DNA from: Strongylocentrotus purpuratus
Lineage: Eukaryota > Echinodermata > Echinoidea > Camarodonta > Strongylocentrotidae
Direction of reading: 5' to 3'
Length of the DNA: 64,000 nucleotides
Assembly (NCBI RefSeq): GCF_000002235.5
Contig: NW_022145550.1
Span: 371,501-435,500 of the forward strand
In this document: piece by piece, positions 8,159 through 20,139 of the stretch
Numbering within the stretch: the first letter of the stretch is position 1
Layout of the letters: the number at the start of each line of letters is the position of its first letter
The notes under the pieces: generated by a model
What the model saw: only the letters and a program-made list of their open reading frames with translations
Told to the model about the DNA's origin: nothing
Databases searched by the model: none
Translations under genes and position numbers: made by a program

Positions 8159-11100
8159 CTTTCTTTCTTTCTTTTTACAATTTTTTTTTTAGCTTCTTTT
8201 CTTTCTTCCTGATTGTTTGTTGCATGGGATATTTCGACAGGGGATCAAAAGTTCTACGTGGCATGCTTCAAATCTGGTAAGCTGACTTAGATTAGCATTC
8301 ACATCATTTAGACTGACCTGGTATGAAAGTAATATCTAGAGTCTAACATGCATTGTCGCGTTCATCGGTCGCACATATAAATCTCCAAATTGAGGATCGT
8401 GCAATGATATTCAACCTCGCCCTGCGGTCCCAATGAAATGTAACAGCACTCGGGTAAATTCTTAGTTTGTCGATGTTTAAATCATGTTATATTGAACTGC
8501 GGAGCATGCAATACCTACATGTGACATGTCTGTATATTACATGTGTTACTTTGTAAAATTCAATTTTAAATTCACTTTATCTTACCGAGATAACTCCTTG
8601 TTGTCTCCATCGACGGTAACCTGTAATGGAGAAAAAATGCAACAGTTAAGTCATTAGTTGTCACATCCTCCCATCATCTTTTAAATGTTATTATATTTTC
8701 TTTTTTATTATTTTCTCCTGCTTATAGCAGCGCAAGTAGTACAAGCCCGCCATTCCTCCAGTGAAATAACTGCATTAATATACAGGACATGTGAAACGGC
8801 AAAAACAATTGCAATAAGGAGACAGATTCCAAATAGGTCTCGGTCGCACGTTAGAAAAATGCTACTTTTGACGTTATCTTTTTCTTTCTTTTTAGATAGA
8901 AAACTCAGCGAGACTATATGGAAATGCTAATGGTGTTCTAAAACTTGATACTGCAAGACTTAGAGGGCATATGAAAACAATCATGATTTGTACATAATGC
9001 ATTTCTTGACATAAAAAGAGTTTTATGACACATCCAACTTTAATTATCTGTTCGGCAGCTAGCTTAAGTCTGCCAGTATACATATGAGGAAGGTGTCTGG
9101 AAGGTGTCTGATCACCTAAGACACCCGTCACACAGGTTAATAGGTTTAAGTGCGTCATAGAACACTTTTCTAGATTATCCAAGCCATCCTGATGATATAG
9201 TTCAGAAATTTCTTGTATTATTTTTGTCACACATAATTATAAATCTGTAATAAATTGAACAACAATTAACCTCGAAAATATCATCTGTCGGATCTCTTCG
9301 TCTCTCGCATACTCAATCGGAAGGTTACCATTATTGTCCTTCACATCGGGATTAGCGCCATTTTCCAAGAGGTAGAACACAAGCGCCCTCTCCGCTGATA
9401 ACCTGTTTTGGTAGACGTCTGTGGATATCTGTTAGAATCATTGATCAATCGATAATTTCAACGGAAATTTCTGAAGCTATTGATCGAGAAACACACCAAA
9501 ACAATACGGTTATTTACGTTACTAAACATTCGACTTGTTATTTATCCATAAAACAGAAACAAAACGTTTAAGTATATAGTATACGTTATGGCATTCTGCA
9601 TAATAAGATTCATCATTGTGCGGAATTGCAGAGTTTATATATTTCCCGCAATACTATATGCTCCCTGACTCCCTTAGATGATGCCTTAAGTTGTAGTAGT
9701 ACTCCTCCCTAAATATGATAACCAAGATTGATATTAAACCGTGGTACCTTTTTGAGTGACTCTGTAAGTTCCACATGTACATCCTCTCGGTAGCAGAGTT
9801 TGATGGCATAATGCAGGCACGTCTGGTCATCGTTGGACTGGATGTTGATGTCTGACCCATGGGATATCAACGTCTCAATCACCGAGGTGTAGCCATAATG
9901 TATTGCGTGGTGAATAGCGGCAAAACCGTTCTGATCACGTTGATTGACGTTATTCTTTTTAACATAAATATAGAAAAAAAAAAATATTTTATATGTTGTA
10001 AATAGAGGCTGATTCCAACATACACGAAGACACAATTAGACAGCACTCATTATTATGAACAGTTTACGTATTTGGTATATTATTAAAATCATGTCCTTGG
10101 AAAGATTGTTTCCATGATCGTAGCTTGATATGCTTGTAGTGTAGACACATGTTATTCATAAGAAAGTAGAAAAAGCGATGACTTGTGGAAAATAGAGGTA
10201 AGTAAAGTAAGGATTAAAAAAGGACATTCCAGCTGTCAAAGTAACGTTGATTGATTATACTTATACTGTATAGAAGTTTCTTTGCTAACGCTGCGTATGG
10301 TGGATCAATATTCAATTTCCAAAATATGCAATTTACAAAAAAAAGGTTTCACTTCTAATCGATAACGTAAAATATTAAAAAAAAGTAGTAATTGTTTCTC
10401 TCAGAACTAACATTGACGAAATTATGAATAAAACATGTTTTAGAACTAAATAATTCATTTTTAAGTAAGCTAGGCAGATTTTATACATACCCTCGAGCAA
10501 GTTGTCAAAGAACCAGTAACGTTTGAGTTGTGTTGATCCCGAACTGCGTGTCCATCGATGTTCAAGTCATTCATATTGCTCCCTTGTGACAGTAGGAATA
10601 CAAATACTTCTAGGTGGCCGTTTTGGAATGCATGGTGTAAGGCAGTCCATCCGTCGTTATCACCCTTATTCACGGCAGCTCCTTGGTTGATGAGGCATTT
10701 TGTAACCCTGAGACGACCACTTGCTGCAGCAGCGTGCAATGCATTTGAACCATTTTTATCGCCAATATTTACATCAGCTCCGTGGTTAATCAGAAAGTTG
10801 GTAACATCCGGATGACCATTCACCGAGGCGACGTGCAGTGGAGTGGCTCCATTCTTGTCTCCGTGATTAACATCGCTTCCATGACTGATAAGAAACTTAA
10901 TTACATTTATGTGACCATTTTTTGCTGCACTGTGTAAGGCAATCCAACCCTTGTCGTTATGCTTGCTTGTGTCGGCTTCCTGACTTACTAGATATTTGAT
11001 GATCGCAACATGACCATTCCGCGCTGCATAGTGTAACGCAGTATTTCCATCGACGTCACCCTTATTTACATCAGCTTCATGTCTCAGCAAACATTGTATT

Positions 11101-14100
11101 ACGTCATAATGTTCATTCCCTGCAGCAACATGTAACGGTGTACATTTATTACTATCGCTTTTATTCACATCAGCTCCTTGACTGATTAGATATTGCACTA
11201 TGTCAAGATGACCATTCTGTGTAGCAATATGTAATGCGTTTCTTCCCTCGTTATCGCTCTCTTTCAAATTAGCACCACGGTCGAGAAGGTTTTTGGTGAG
11301 CGCGAGATGATTTTTCCACGCGGATAAGTGTAATGCAGTAGTACCATTGTTGTTGACCTTGTTTATATCAGCTTCCTGATTGATTAGATACTCGGTAGCG
11401 TGTATATGGTTGTTCTGTAAAGAAATCATCAAAGGTGTCCAGCCAGCATCGTCGCTTCTGTTTACATCAGCACCCTTTACGACCAAATATTTCACTATTT
11501 CGAGGTGTCCATTCCATGCAGCACTTCTTAAGGGGGTTCTTCCGTCGCTGTTAACTTTAGTTACGTCGGCTCCTTGACTAACCAGAAATTCGATGACATC
11601 CAAATGACCATTCCAAGCAGCAGCGTGTAATGCAGTTCTGTCGTCATTGTTTCCCTTATTTACATCGGCACCATTAGTGATAAGGCATTTGATGACTTGA
11701 AGATGACCATTCCAAGCAGCACTTCGTAAGGCAGTTCTGCCAACATTGTTTCCCTTGTTAACGTCAGCTCCCTGTGTGATTAGATATTTGACGACATCGG
11801 CATGACCATTTTGTGAAGAGAGATTCAGGGCAGCCCATCCGTCTTCATCATCCATGTCAACTGTCCCGCCTTTCTTCATTAGGAGCTCTGTGACCAGTAG
11901 TTGCCCATACAATGCTGCCGTGTGCAAGGCTGTCCTTTTCTCTGTGTTGCACTTATTGACCTCAGCTCCATTATTGGTTAGTATTTTGGCAACATCCAGA
12001 TGACCCTTCTCGGCTGCAATGTGTAAGGCAGTGAAACCGTTGTCTAGGCCCTTTTGTACATCGGCCCCTTGAGAAATCAAATATTCCACAATACTGGCAT
12101 GTCCATTTTGTGCAGCAACATACAAAGCGGTAGAACTGTCACTAGCGCATCTATTCACATCAACTCCTACACCGAGTAAATACTTGGTAATCTCAAGATA
12201 GCCATTCAACGCAGCTAAGTGTAATGCATTTGTTCCAATATTCTTTATCGTATTCACATCTGCTCCTGTATTGATTAGATATTCGGCAACATGTGGATGC
12301 TTTCTCTGTAATGCAATTGTTAGTGGTGTCCAACCATCACTATCGCTCCTATTTATATCAGCCCCTTCAGTGACCAGATATTTTGCTACATCCAGGTGGC
12401 CATGCCATGCAGCACTGCGTAGGGAGGTCCTCCCATCGTCGGTAACCTTGTTTACCTCAGCTCCGTGAGTAATTAGACATTTTGCGACATCTAAATGGCC
12501 ATTCCAGGCAGCAGCATGCAAAGCAGTCCTTTCGTCATTCTGTCCCTTTTTCACGTCGGCATCATTACTGATTAAGCATTTAGTGACATGGAGATGGCCA
12601 TTCCACGCAGCGTTACGTAATGCAGTCCTACCGACATTATTACCCTTATTCACATCAGCTCCTTGCGTAATGAGATATTCAACTATCTCTAAATGCCCAT
12701 GTAATGCTGCAGTGAGAAATGGGGTGTCATCGTTGTGACTGCCTTTGTTCAGATCACCTCCATTGGTCTTCAGATATTTGAGGACATCAAGATGGCCATA
12801 TTCTGCAGCAATGTTTATTGGCGTCCAGCCTTCGTTTGTACTTATGTTAACATCAGCTCCCTGACTGATTAGATACTTGGTGATTTCAAGGTAACCTTTC
12901 TCTGCACTTTTGTGCAAAGCAGTCCATCCATCCTTGCTACATTCATTCACGTCAGCGCCGTGACTTACTAGGCACTCGGTGACATCAACGTGACCATCCA
13001 TTGCCGCAAGGTATAAGGCAGTAGAGCCATCATCATTGGCCGTCATGATATTGGCACCTTCATCTATAAGACATTTGGTTGCACCAACATGTCCAGTTCG
13101 TGCAGCAATGTGCAGCGGCGTAATTCCACTACTATCGCCCTTATTCACGTCCGTTACTTGACTGATAAAATGCTTCATTACATCAATGTCACCGTTCATT
13201 ACTGCAAGATGTAAAGCAGTGTTACCGTTCTTGCTGCAGATATTCGCATCAGCTCCATTGTTTATGAGACATTCTGTAACACGGAGATGACTATGCTGCG
13301 AAGCAGTGAACAGGGCGGTCACACCGTCTTTGTCGACCTTATTGAGTTTAGCCCCTTTGTTGATTAGGAATTGGGTGATGTCCACGTTGCCATTCTGCGC
13401 AGCAATATGTAAGGCAGTCCATCCATCCTTATCGCCTTCATTCACATCAGCTCCTTGGTTGATTAAAAAGCTAATGACATCAACATGCCCATTCCATGTG
13501 GCACTCGTCAAGGGACTCCAACCTTCATTATCGCAGCTTTTGAAATCAGCCCTCCTATCAATAAGATACCTTACGACATCAAGATGGCCATTCCATGCAG
13601 CAGTGCAAGTACATGTTCTACCTCTGTTGTTGCATTGATTTACATCAACACCTTGTCTGGTTAGGCGTTTGATGATATCGATATGACCCTTCTCTGCAGC
13701 AATGTATAAAGCAGAACAACCGTCTGCGTCGCACTTATTGACATCAGCTCCTCTGTTGAGCAGATATTCAAGTACACCAAGTTGACCCCTCTCTGAAGCA
13801 TGGTGTAAAGCAGTGTATCCATCAATGGTTTCCTTATTGACTTCAGCTCCTTGACCAATGACATATTGAACGATATCAATTTTGCCACTTCTTGCAGCGA
13901 TGTGCAAAGCGGTCATACCATCTTTACTACCAATGTTCACATTAGCTCCATGACTAATCAGAAATTTCATCAAATGAAGTTGACAGTTGAGTGTCGCACG
14001 GTGGAAAGCAGTGTAGCCATCAATGTTGCCTTTGTTCACTTCAGCTCCTTTATTGATCAGGCAATTGACAACATCGAGATCACCACTTTCTGCCGCAATG

Positions 14101-14213
14101 TAGATAGGTGTCAGACCGTGGCTATTCCTTGCATTTACATCAGCTCCTTTGTTCAATAATATTTCTACGTTTGCAATGTCTCCGGCTGTTACGGCCCTAT
14201 GGAGGAATTCCAT
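7808..14213 (-). CDS. Ankyrin-repeat protein gene (about 40 ANK repeats, possible death-domain-like end)
   Basis: Multi-exon gene on the minus strand. Firm exons are 10491-14213, 9748-9954 and 9271-9428; candidates are 8586-8620 and 7808-7938. The first ATG in frame is at 14213 ('MEFLHRAVTAGDIANVEILL'); an in-frame stop lies 13 codons upstream, so this is the likely start unless an upstream exon exists. The protein has 37 ankyrin repeats of 33 residues in the first exon (consensus DGxTALHxAAxNGHLDV..LI.QGADVN) and about three more downstream. Ankyrin solenoids bind proteins; echinoderms have expanded families of such proteins, some with death or ZU5/UPA domains, but no signal peptide or membrane segment is visible here. 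Exon phases 0/0/2 agree. The 5' end of the gene is duplicated at 29.2 kb. Confidence 0.85.
7939..8585 (-). other. Putative intron with long poly-T
   Basis: Contains a poly-T run at 8130-8158 followed by (CTTT)n. No other exon was recognised. Confidence 0.4.
8586..8620 (-). CDS. Candidate 35-base exon of the ankyrin gene
   Basis: Short segment with a clean acceptor (CTCCATTACAG) and a near-consensus donor (CG|GTAAGA). In the frame carried over from exon 3 it reads 'RLPSMETTRSYL'. Being 35 bases long, it changes phase. Joined to the next candidate exon it leads to a stop after four codons, whereas skipping it keeps the death-domain-like frame open. It may be a cassette exon or a chance splice-site pair. 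Confidence 0.45.
8621..9270 (-). other. Putative ankyrin-gene intron
   Basis: No repeat or exon recognised. A 112-codon minus-strand frame here has no ankyrin pattern and lacks plausible splice borders. Confidence 0.45.
9271..9428 (-). CDS. Ankyrin gene exon 3 (last ANK repeat)
   Basis: 158 bases. The acceptor is ATTCTAACAG and the donor TCGAG|GTTAAT. The frame continuing from exon 2 gives 'ISTDVYQNRLSAERALVFYL', then 'LENGANPDVKDNNGNLPIEY' and 'ARDEEIRQMIFS'. This is a recognisable capping ankyrin repeat. It leaves two bases over, which sets the phase for the next exon. Confidence 0.8.
9748..9954 (-). CDS. Ankyrin gene exon 2
   Basis: 207 bases, phase 0 at both ends. The acceptor follows a T-rich tract and AAAAAG; the donor is AAG|GTACCA. 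It encodes 'NNVNQRDQNGFAAIHHAIHY', then 'ISHGSDIN', and ends 'HVELTESLKK'. It completes one ankyrin repeat and most of a second, the latter with an insertion ('KLCYREDVHVEL') that breaks the 33-residue period. Confidence 0.8.
9955..10490 (-). other. Ankyrin-gene intron 1
   Basis: 536-base intron with GT at the 5' end and AG at the 3' end, AT-rich, no inserted element seen. Confidence 0.7.
10491..14213 (-). CDS. Ankyrin gene exon 1 (37 ANK repeats)
   Basis: 1241 codons without interruption, ending at AGG followed by the donor GTATGT. Repeats are strictly 33 residues. Repeats 16-22 and 25-31 are the same block displaced by nine repeats (for example 'NVGRTALR.AAWNGHL' followed by 'RTALHAAAWNGHLDV', then 'GRT.LRSAAW.GHL'), which shows an internal duplication. 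Repeat 7 ('NRGRTCTCTAAWNGHLDV') has a degraded TALH motif. Long antisense open frames within this exon are by-products of the repeat codon pattern. Confidence 0.92.
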
Positions 14214-15550
14214 CTTTCCTTCACACGCGTGCAATAATGAAATAACCAACTAGTATACGCCCCTGCGTAAGTACTATAACCACAGCTAACATCTGCCCCC
14301 AACCCTGATTCTTGTCTGAAATTCAACGCCTTAATTAACCGTTACTATTTCAAAACCTTCTTTTGAAATATCCATTTGCCATTGACAAATGTATATATAT
14401 TTCACAACCGGAGTGAAAAAAACGACGATGTTATGCTGATGATTGCAGTTAGCGGAATGAGAATTAACAACGAAACCAGAGCATTATGTAAAAATGACTA
14501 ACCAATATCATAAATAATTGCTGTCAAGTGCATCGCATTCGGACAGATCTTACATGTGTGCTTATCACAAGTGCTTGGTGGTGGTCAAATGATAAGATAA
14601 ACAGTTCAGAGTTCCCTCCCAAAAGTAAGTTATATCAATATCAATATCTCCTTCGTGTCAATAAAGGGCGCGTTAATGCGAAGATTAAAGTAAACAAGCT
14701 ACGAAGATTAATTTGAGTCATTGATGTTTGTCTTTTTACCTTTTACAAATCTCCCGAGCATGTTTTTCCCCTTGTAATAAAGGAATTCCCTCCATTAAAA
14801 GTTAAAGACCAGTATTGGAAACGCCCCAATTTCAAAAAATGAAATGGAAGCTCTTATTACCAATCATGTGAAGAAGAATATGTTTTGACTAATACATGGT
14901 GATAGCAATTTTGCCGGGAAACCACCTACTAATTGATATATTTGGTAAATTAGTTTATCTATTGGACTGTGAGAGATAAACGCACGTGTCGCGCACGTGT
15001 GCGTAGTCCAATATACATTTTTCTGTGTACAGTGCTCGTAACTTTACGAAGACTGGGCCAAATTTCTTATCGTTTTGATGATTCCAGAACCTTGCAGTAC
15101 ACACCAATACATATGCTAGAGGATCAACCTTTTCTGATCGATTCCACAACGTTTCTTTCACAATGCAATCGCATAACCATAACATGACCATATCTTTAAA
15201 CAACTTTGCTTTTCATTCACCTTCACATTTTCGTTCTGTTTTTTTTTGAAAACGTTGTTTTCAAATTCGTATTTGTTCATGCATTTCCTTTTTTTTCAAT
15301 CTATTTCAAAATGTTAACTCTACTAATGTCCCAAAAGAAATATCAAACATTGCCAAGCTAGGCTGCCAACGTATAATTAAATGGATCACTTTCGTCATTC
15401 TGCAATCGCTTTCGTCATTCGAATTCGTCATTCGATAAGAAAAATAAAGAGATACAGTAGATAAGTCGAATTCAGTCATTATTATGCATTAAACTAATGA
15501 ACAAATAGATTGACCAAACTTGAATCTCTTGTTTGAATAGGGTTGATATT
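14130..15550. repeat. Duplicated block A, copy 1 (ankyrin 5' end plus upstream)
   Basis: The first codons of the ankyrin gene and 1.3 kb upstream match 29228-30190. Shared landmarks include TTAATTAACCGTTACT, GTGCATCGCATTCGGACAGA, TAAAGGGCGCGTTAA and CTTTCGTCATTCG-like repeats. Copy 1 carries an extra element of about 400 bp (14790-15195) and is interrupted by a LINE at its right edge. Any promoter of the ankyrin gene should lie here; no TATA box stands out. Confidence 0.8.
14790..15195 (+). mobile_element. TTAA-targeted MITE, present only in block A copy 1
   Basis: The paralogue reads CCCTCCATTTAAACAAC straight through, while here about 400 bases intervene between TTAA-containing edges. The interior (TTTTGATGATTCCAGAACCT, TTGCAGTACACACCAATAC) matches the minus strand of 32525-32916, another TTAA-bounded insertion. 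It is non-coding, with moderate inverted ends. Confidence 0.65.
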
Positions 15551-17393
15551 ATTTTTTTCTCTTATCCTCAAGCGAGGTTTTTATTTCCATAATATCAATA
15601 TATATTTACATTAATAACTCAATGGTTGAGTGAGACATAACATAGGCTAAAATGTAAAGTATATTCAACAATTCTTCCAGCTTAGTATTATTTTCTTTGC
15701 TAACACATTCATATCTTAAAAATAATCTTAGCAACGACTTGAAGAAGAAAAAAAGTATGCGGGTAGTAAACAGAACCATTAACAATCTTTTTAACGTAAC
15801 ATTTATAAATTGCATATTGCGCATAATTTAAAATAACATTCAGAAGTGAATATTTCTTGCTTCCAACTATTATCTTTGGTCTATTTGTATTTCTTTTGGA
15901 ATAGATTAAATATCAAATTACATATTATTTTCCAAAACAAAGTCACATCCTTGCAATATAACATAAAATGAAAAGTTGAGTTACCTTGTCCACAAGAGTT
16001 GCATAAATTATTATTAACAATTTGCCATTTATATAAGTTTTCTTTTGAGGCAATAAACCTATGCCTCATCTTGAAAAATAAAAATACATCCTTCCAAAAA
16101 AAGCCATAATCCAAAGCTAAAAAAGGAATTCCAAATGTAAATTGTATTTTGTTCTCTTGACTTTTTACGTATTAACAAACGATAGTAATCTTTCACTTTC
16201 ATAACAAAAACATTCACTTTATCCCCGGTTTCTATTTCTATAATATATTCGAAATATCACATTCTTGTTCAAAATCATAGCTTAATCTGTCCAACCAATA
16301 CTGCGGAAATACTTTCTTTAATGTTGTATATTTAAAATCAAATAAAATCTGTTGTGCTTTCACTTTTGTATTTAGTAATGTAGAGTCATTCCAAATACCA
16401 TTTGTAATAAAATTATGAATTTTTGATAAACCGACATCTTGCCATTCTCGGTAACACAATTTTATTTTTTTTAAAGGTAATGTTACTATTTTTCCAAATA
16501 ATTTCATTTGGAATATTTCTTTATTAAACATATCAATGAATTTTAGTTCTGACCAAGCACAAAAAAGATCTACATAGAATTCTGGCAAATTATGTTTAGA
16601 GCATAATAAATTAATATCCTTTATATGACAATTGAAATGTAAACAAAGTGGCAAACCCCCTATTTTATAGGACCAGTATCTAACATATTTTTCCAATAAG
16701 AGTAGTTATCATTAAAAAAAAAAACGAGATATCCATGCTTAACGAAGTGAAGATATTTTACTAGCAATATCAATCATATTCAATCCACCATTTTCGATAT
16801 CACTTATAATTACATAATGTTTAATTTTATCTCTTTGGGAGTTCCATAATGTCTTATTCCAATTTATTTTCGGACCTGCATAGTCTCCAAAAACGTGAAT
16901 TTCATTCATAATGTATTGTATATCATTAATAGATTCCACAAATAATGTCGTGTCATCTGCATATTTGGAAATTTTTAAACTATCAATATCTAAATCAACA
17001 CTGGAAATATCGATCACTTAATTTTTTTAATTTCGTCTTTTTTGCATGCTAATATTTCCACTACGATGTTAAAAAGTAATGCCGATAATGGGCAACCCTG
17101 GCGAACTCCTCTTTCAATAAGCAACTTTTTTGAAATCCATCCATTATTCATCACACGACCGACGGCGTCAGTATAACAGGTTTTTATCCAGGTGATAAAA
17201 AAATTATTTTACATTGAATTAACGTAGTACATGAAATAGGAAAATATGGGATACATTGTCGAATGCTTTTTTTAAATCCAAAAAGAATATAATTCCCGAA
17301 CTATTGGATGTCTTTAGATAGTCGATTACATCTTGTACTAATCGTATGTTTTCTGCTGCGGATCTTTTCTTTATAAAACCTCTTTGATCAGTA

Positions 17394-18676
17394 AAAGGGA
17401 CTTGATAACATTGTTCAGATGAGAGATAGTGGTGCTAAGGTGGTGACTTCAATGCTAGGTGTACAATTAAAGATAATCTGAAAATTTGAGTGAAAACGGA
17501 CCATTATTCATGGTACAAATTGGGAAAAACTGATCTGATCGATTTCTTAATTCTCCCAACAATATTATTACAATTTAATTACATTTTAGGTGAATGGAAA
17601 TCGTCACAAAGCATTAAAATGGCTCTACATTCCATTCCAGATATTTAAGTGTTGACAGATTTTTTATATCCTGTTTTATGTCTTTTTTTTCATGGAAAAA
17701 CGGTTGGGAAAATTCAAAAATGGTTGGGAGAATTTACTGTTAATCACTGTTAGAGGGTGTCATACATCGACTCCTTCAAAGAAAACCATAGATATCTTCG
17801 TGGTTTGAGAATTTGTTCAGGATTTTTTGCATGTTAGAGGGTTAGTACAGTAGAAGGAATATATTAACCCTAATAAGGCCGGGATATTTGGGGTCTTAAT
17901 ACGGCCGGGGGGGGCAATATGGCCCCACCTCAAGATCTCGGCCGCGAAACGGCCGATCGCGGCGAAAATATGCACGCATGTCAAGTGAAGTGTATAGAAT
18001 ACTATGGTAAATTCATTTTTTGAAAAATTCACTCATTTGCATATTTATGGTAATTTATGCAAACAAGGTCATACAATTCACATTTTTTACCCATAAATCA
18101 TATATTCTTCATATTTATACATTAGTTTTCACTACATATATTCTTTAGACCATTTGGAATAATATTACCTAAACAAAATTGGAAGAGCGGTGTTATTCCT
18201 TATGTTATCTATTGATTTGATAATTTCCTATGTATTTCTTCGTTTTTTTTAATTTATGTATTTTTTTTTTGTTGTTTTATTTTAATTCTAACTATAATTC
18301 AACTATTTTGAACCCAAAAATAAACACCCAAACTATAAACAAGACCAAATCACCAATGTTTTATCTCTTTTTTGGAAAAATGAGATTTCCATATGTTTTT
18401 CCATACGATTTTCGGGCTGACATGCAAAGACAAAAGGTCACGTGACTTTGTAACGGTAAGGCCAATTTTCGAAAAATTTATTTCAAAAGATGCCCAAGAC
18501 TCGACAAAAAAAGTCAGCGAGCGGCGGGGCGCCATCCGTATGCGTTCCCGAACAATCAGAAAAATTGCGGGGGGGGGGGCATAATGCCCCGCGGCCTTAT
18601 TAGGGTTAAGTAACATTTTATACAAAAACTAAGCAATTTTTTCATCAACCTTCAACAATGTTACCAAGTCACCTTA
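17394..18676 (+). mobile_element. 0.5-kb MITE family, copy 2, inserted in the LINE and itself interrupted
   Basis: The left end AAAGGGACTTGATAACATTG and right end CAATGTTACCAAGTCACCTT match copies at 5.97 and 61.98 kb. LINE RT sequence resumes on both sides. A second element (17868-18604) splits it near its right end: removing that element restores GAATATATTAAGTAACATT, which agrees with GAATATAATAAGTAACATT in copy 1. Confidence 0.85.
17868..18604. mobile_element. piggyBac-type nonautonomous element
   Basis: 737 bp flanked by TTAA on both sides (17864-17867 and 18605-18608). Terminal inverted repeats are CCCTAATAAGGCCG and CGGCCTTATTAGGG. The TTAA duplication and CCC start are diagnostic of piggyBac-like elements. 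It contains GC-rich ends and an AT-rich centre, with no transposase. It is the innermost layer of the nest. Confidence 0.85.
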
Positions 18677-19183
18677 AAATGATACTTGATTAAACACGTT
18701 GAAGTCTGTTATTTTATAATCATTATTTAATAACGAAATTGATCTCCAAATGTCTAAATAACCCTATCCCCCTTTTTAAATAACAACATAATAAGACCCT
18801 GCCTTTGGGAAGAAGATAATTTTTTTTGTGTGATACCCCTCATTTAATAACCAAATCTTTAATTTCTAACCAAAAAACCTTGTAGAACTCAGCACTAAGA
18901 CCATCACTTCCAGGGGCTTTCTTATTACCCATACATTGTAATGCGTCTTCACATTCCTTTTCACTTAACAACCCTTCACACTTCAATGCCTCTTCATCAG
19001 TCTGAGTACTAATAATTAAATCTTTGAAATATTTATCAACATGAACATTTGTGCATCCCTTAACATACAGGGGTTAAATTATAGAAAATGGTTATGTTAC
19101 ACACTTGACTATCTAATGTTAAAAATCATTACGGCAAAACTCCTTCAACTATGAAATATCTTTATGATCCATTAAAAATGCAC

Positions 19184-20139
19184 TACAGTGCGTATACAAA
19201 ATAATGTACCTATCTTTAGTAGCTTCTAATCAAAAGGTTATAATTAAGGAATAAGTAATGAATACTTAATACTCTGTCTAGTGATACCATTTAAGGAATT
19301 GTGCTGCCAAGAATGACTGAAAAGCAGGCTTTTCTAAAAGTATTGTCAAAATCCACTTGTACCAAGTATGGGCGGAAGCAATGAGTGTGGGTCAAAAGCT
19401 ATTATGTGTGGGTGATCTCATTCCATACAAAAATGCTCATTTACTTACAATGACTATTAGACAGTTGAAAAGAAATAGTGTTGATGTCAATTCAAGCACA
19501 AGGAAATGTATATTCTCTTCGTTATGATGGGTACAATATAAGGTGATCCTTTTTATTGAGTGATAAAAAATGGATACATTTTATTTTTGTTGTTATCTTT
19601 TATCATGAAAGTCTGCTGTCAATTTCTTTGATATTTATTATCATATGTGTGTTTTCTTGCATTAGGGTGTAGTAACCTTTGAGTTTTCATTCGCTATTCG
19701 AGGTAAACACTTTATGCTCCTTACCCTTGTGAAACGGCGCAGCTGACAAGTGAGCAGAGGGAACTTAGATATCATGAGACAAGAAGTGAGTGGGCTATGC
19801 ATCCTGTGCATTGAAATAAAGTTTTGTGGAAACCTAGATACAACGCATCAATGAAGCAGTAAAGCATGATGCATACTTTGGCTTTTAAAAGGATGTAAGA
19901 CCAAAAAAGCACGTGCATGTGTCCTGACCCACATTCTTTTATTTGGTACAAGGCGATTTCGACAACACTTTGTAAAGACCTTGATGCTCATTCATCCGTA
20001 GCAGAAATATTATGAATAGGGTATAATTGGACAGCAAATATGTTACTCTTCATCAGGAAAGCAATTCAAAGTCATATTGGTTATGACTTTTTAATTAGTA
20101 GCAACCAAAGTTTGGTACACCTTTTTTATACGCACTGTA
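19184..20139. mobile_element. Tc1/mariner-type remnant, copy in block B1
   Basis: Ends are TACAGTGCGTATACAAAATA and the inverted TATACGCACTGTA, both finishing in TA, as expected for Tc1/mariner. Centre reads '(M)AQLTSEQRELR'-like, resembling the start of a mariner-type transposase, but the frame does not continue. The same element is present in the paralogue at 30351-31402, so it predates the duplication. A right-end fragment is at 60.4 kb. Confidence 0.65.

Larger units (their letters stand above)
15551..19070 (-). mobile_element. L1/Tx1-like LINE, 5'-truncated and interrupted
   Basis: Minus-strand reverse transcriptase pieces lie in order from high to low coordinate: 'APGSDGLSAEFYKVFW'-like start (about 19.0-18.85 kb), 'SQRQGLIMLLFKKGD' and 'WRSISLLNNDYK' (18.8-18.7 kb), 'QRGFIKKRSAAENIRLVQDV' and 'FFLDLKKAFDNVSH' (17.38-17.2 kb), the YADD box 'KISKYADDTTLFVESI' (about 16.95 kb), then 'GGLNMIDI' and a C-terminal region with 'CNSCGQGNSTFHFMLYC' (16.1-15.95 kb). 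The set is typical of L1/Tx1-type elements. Frames change and stops occur, so it is dead. The paralogue at 30.18 kb lacks it, so it arrived after the duplication. A MITE splits its RT region. Confidence 0.8.

Noticed and set aside
10558-13638. Antisense open frames of 65-110 codons within the ankyrin exon
   Set aside because: They are periodic shadows of the 33-residue repeats.
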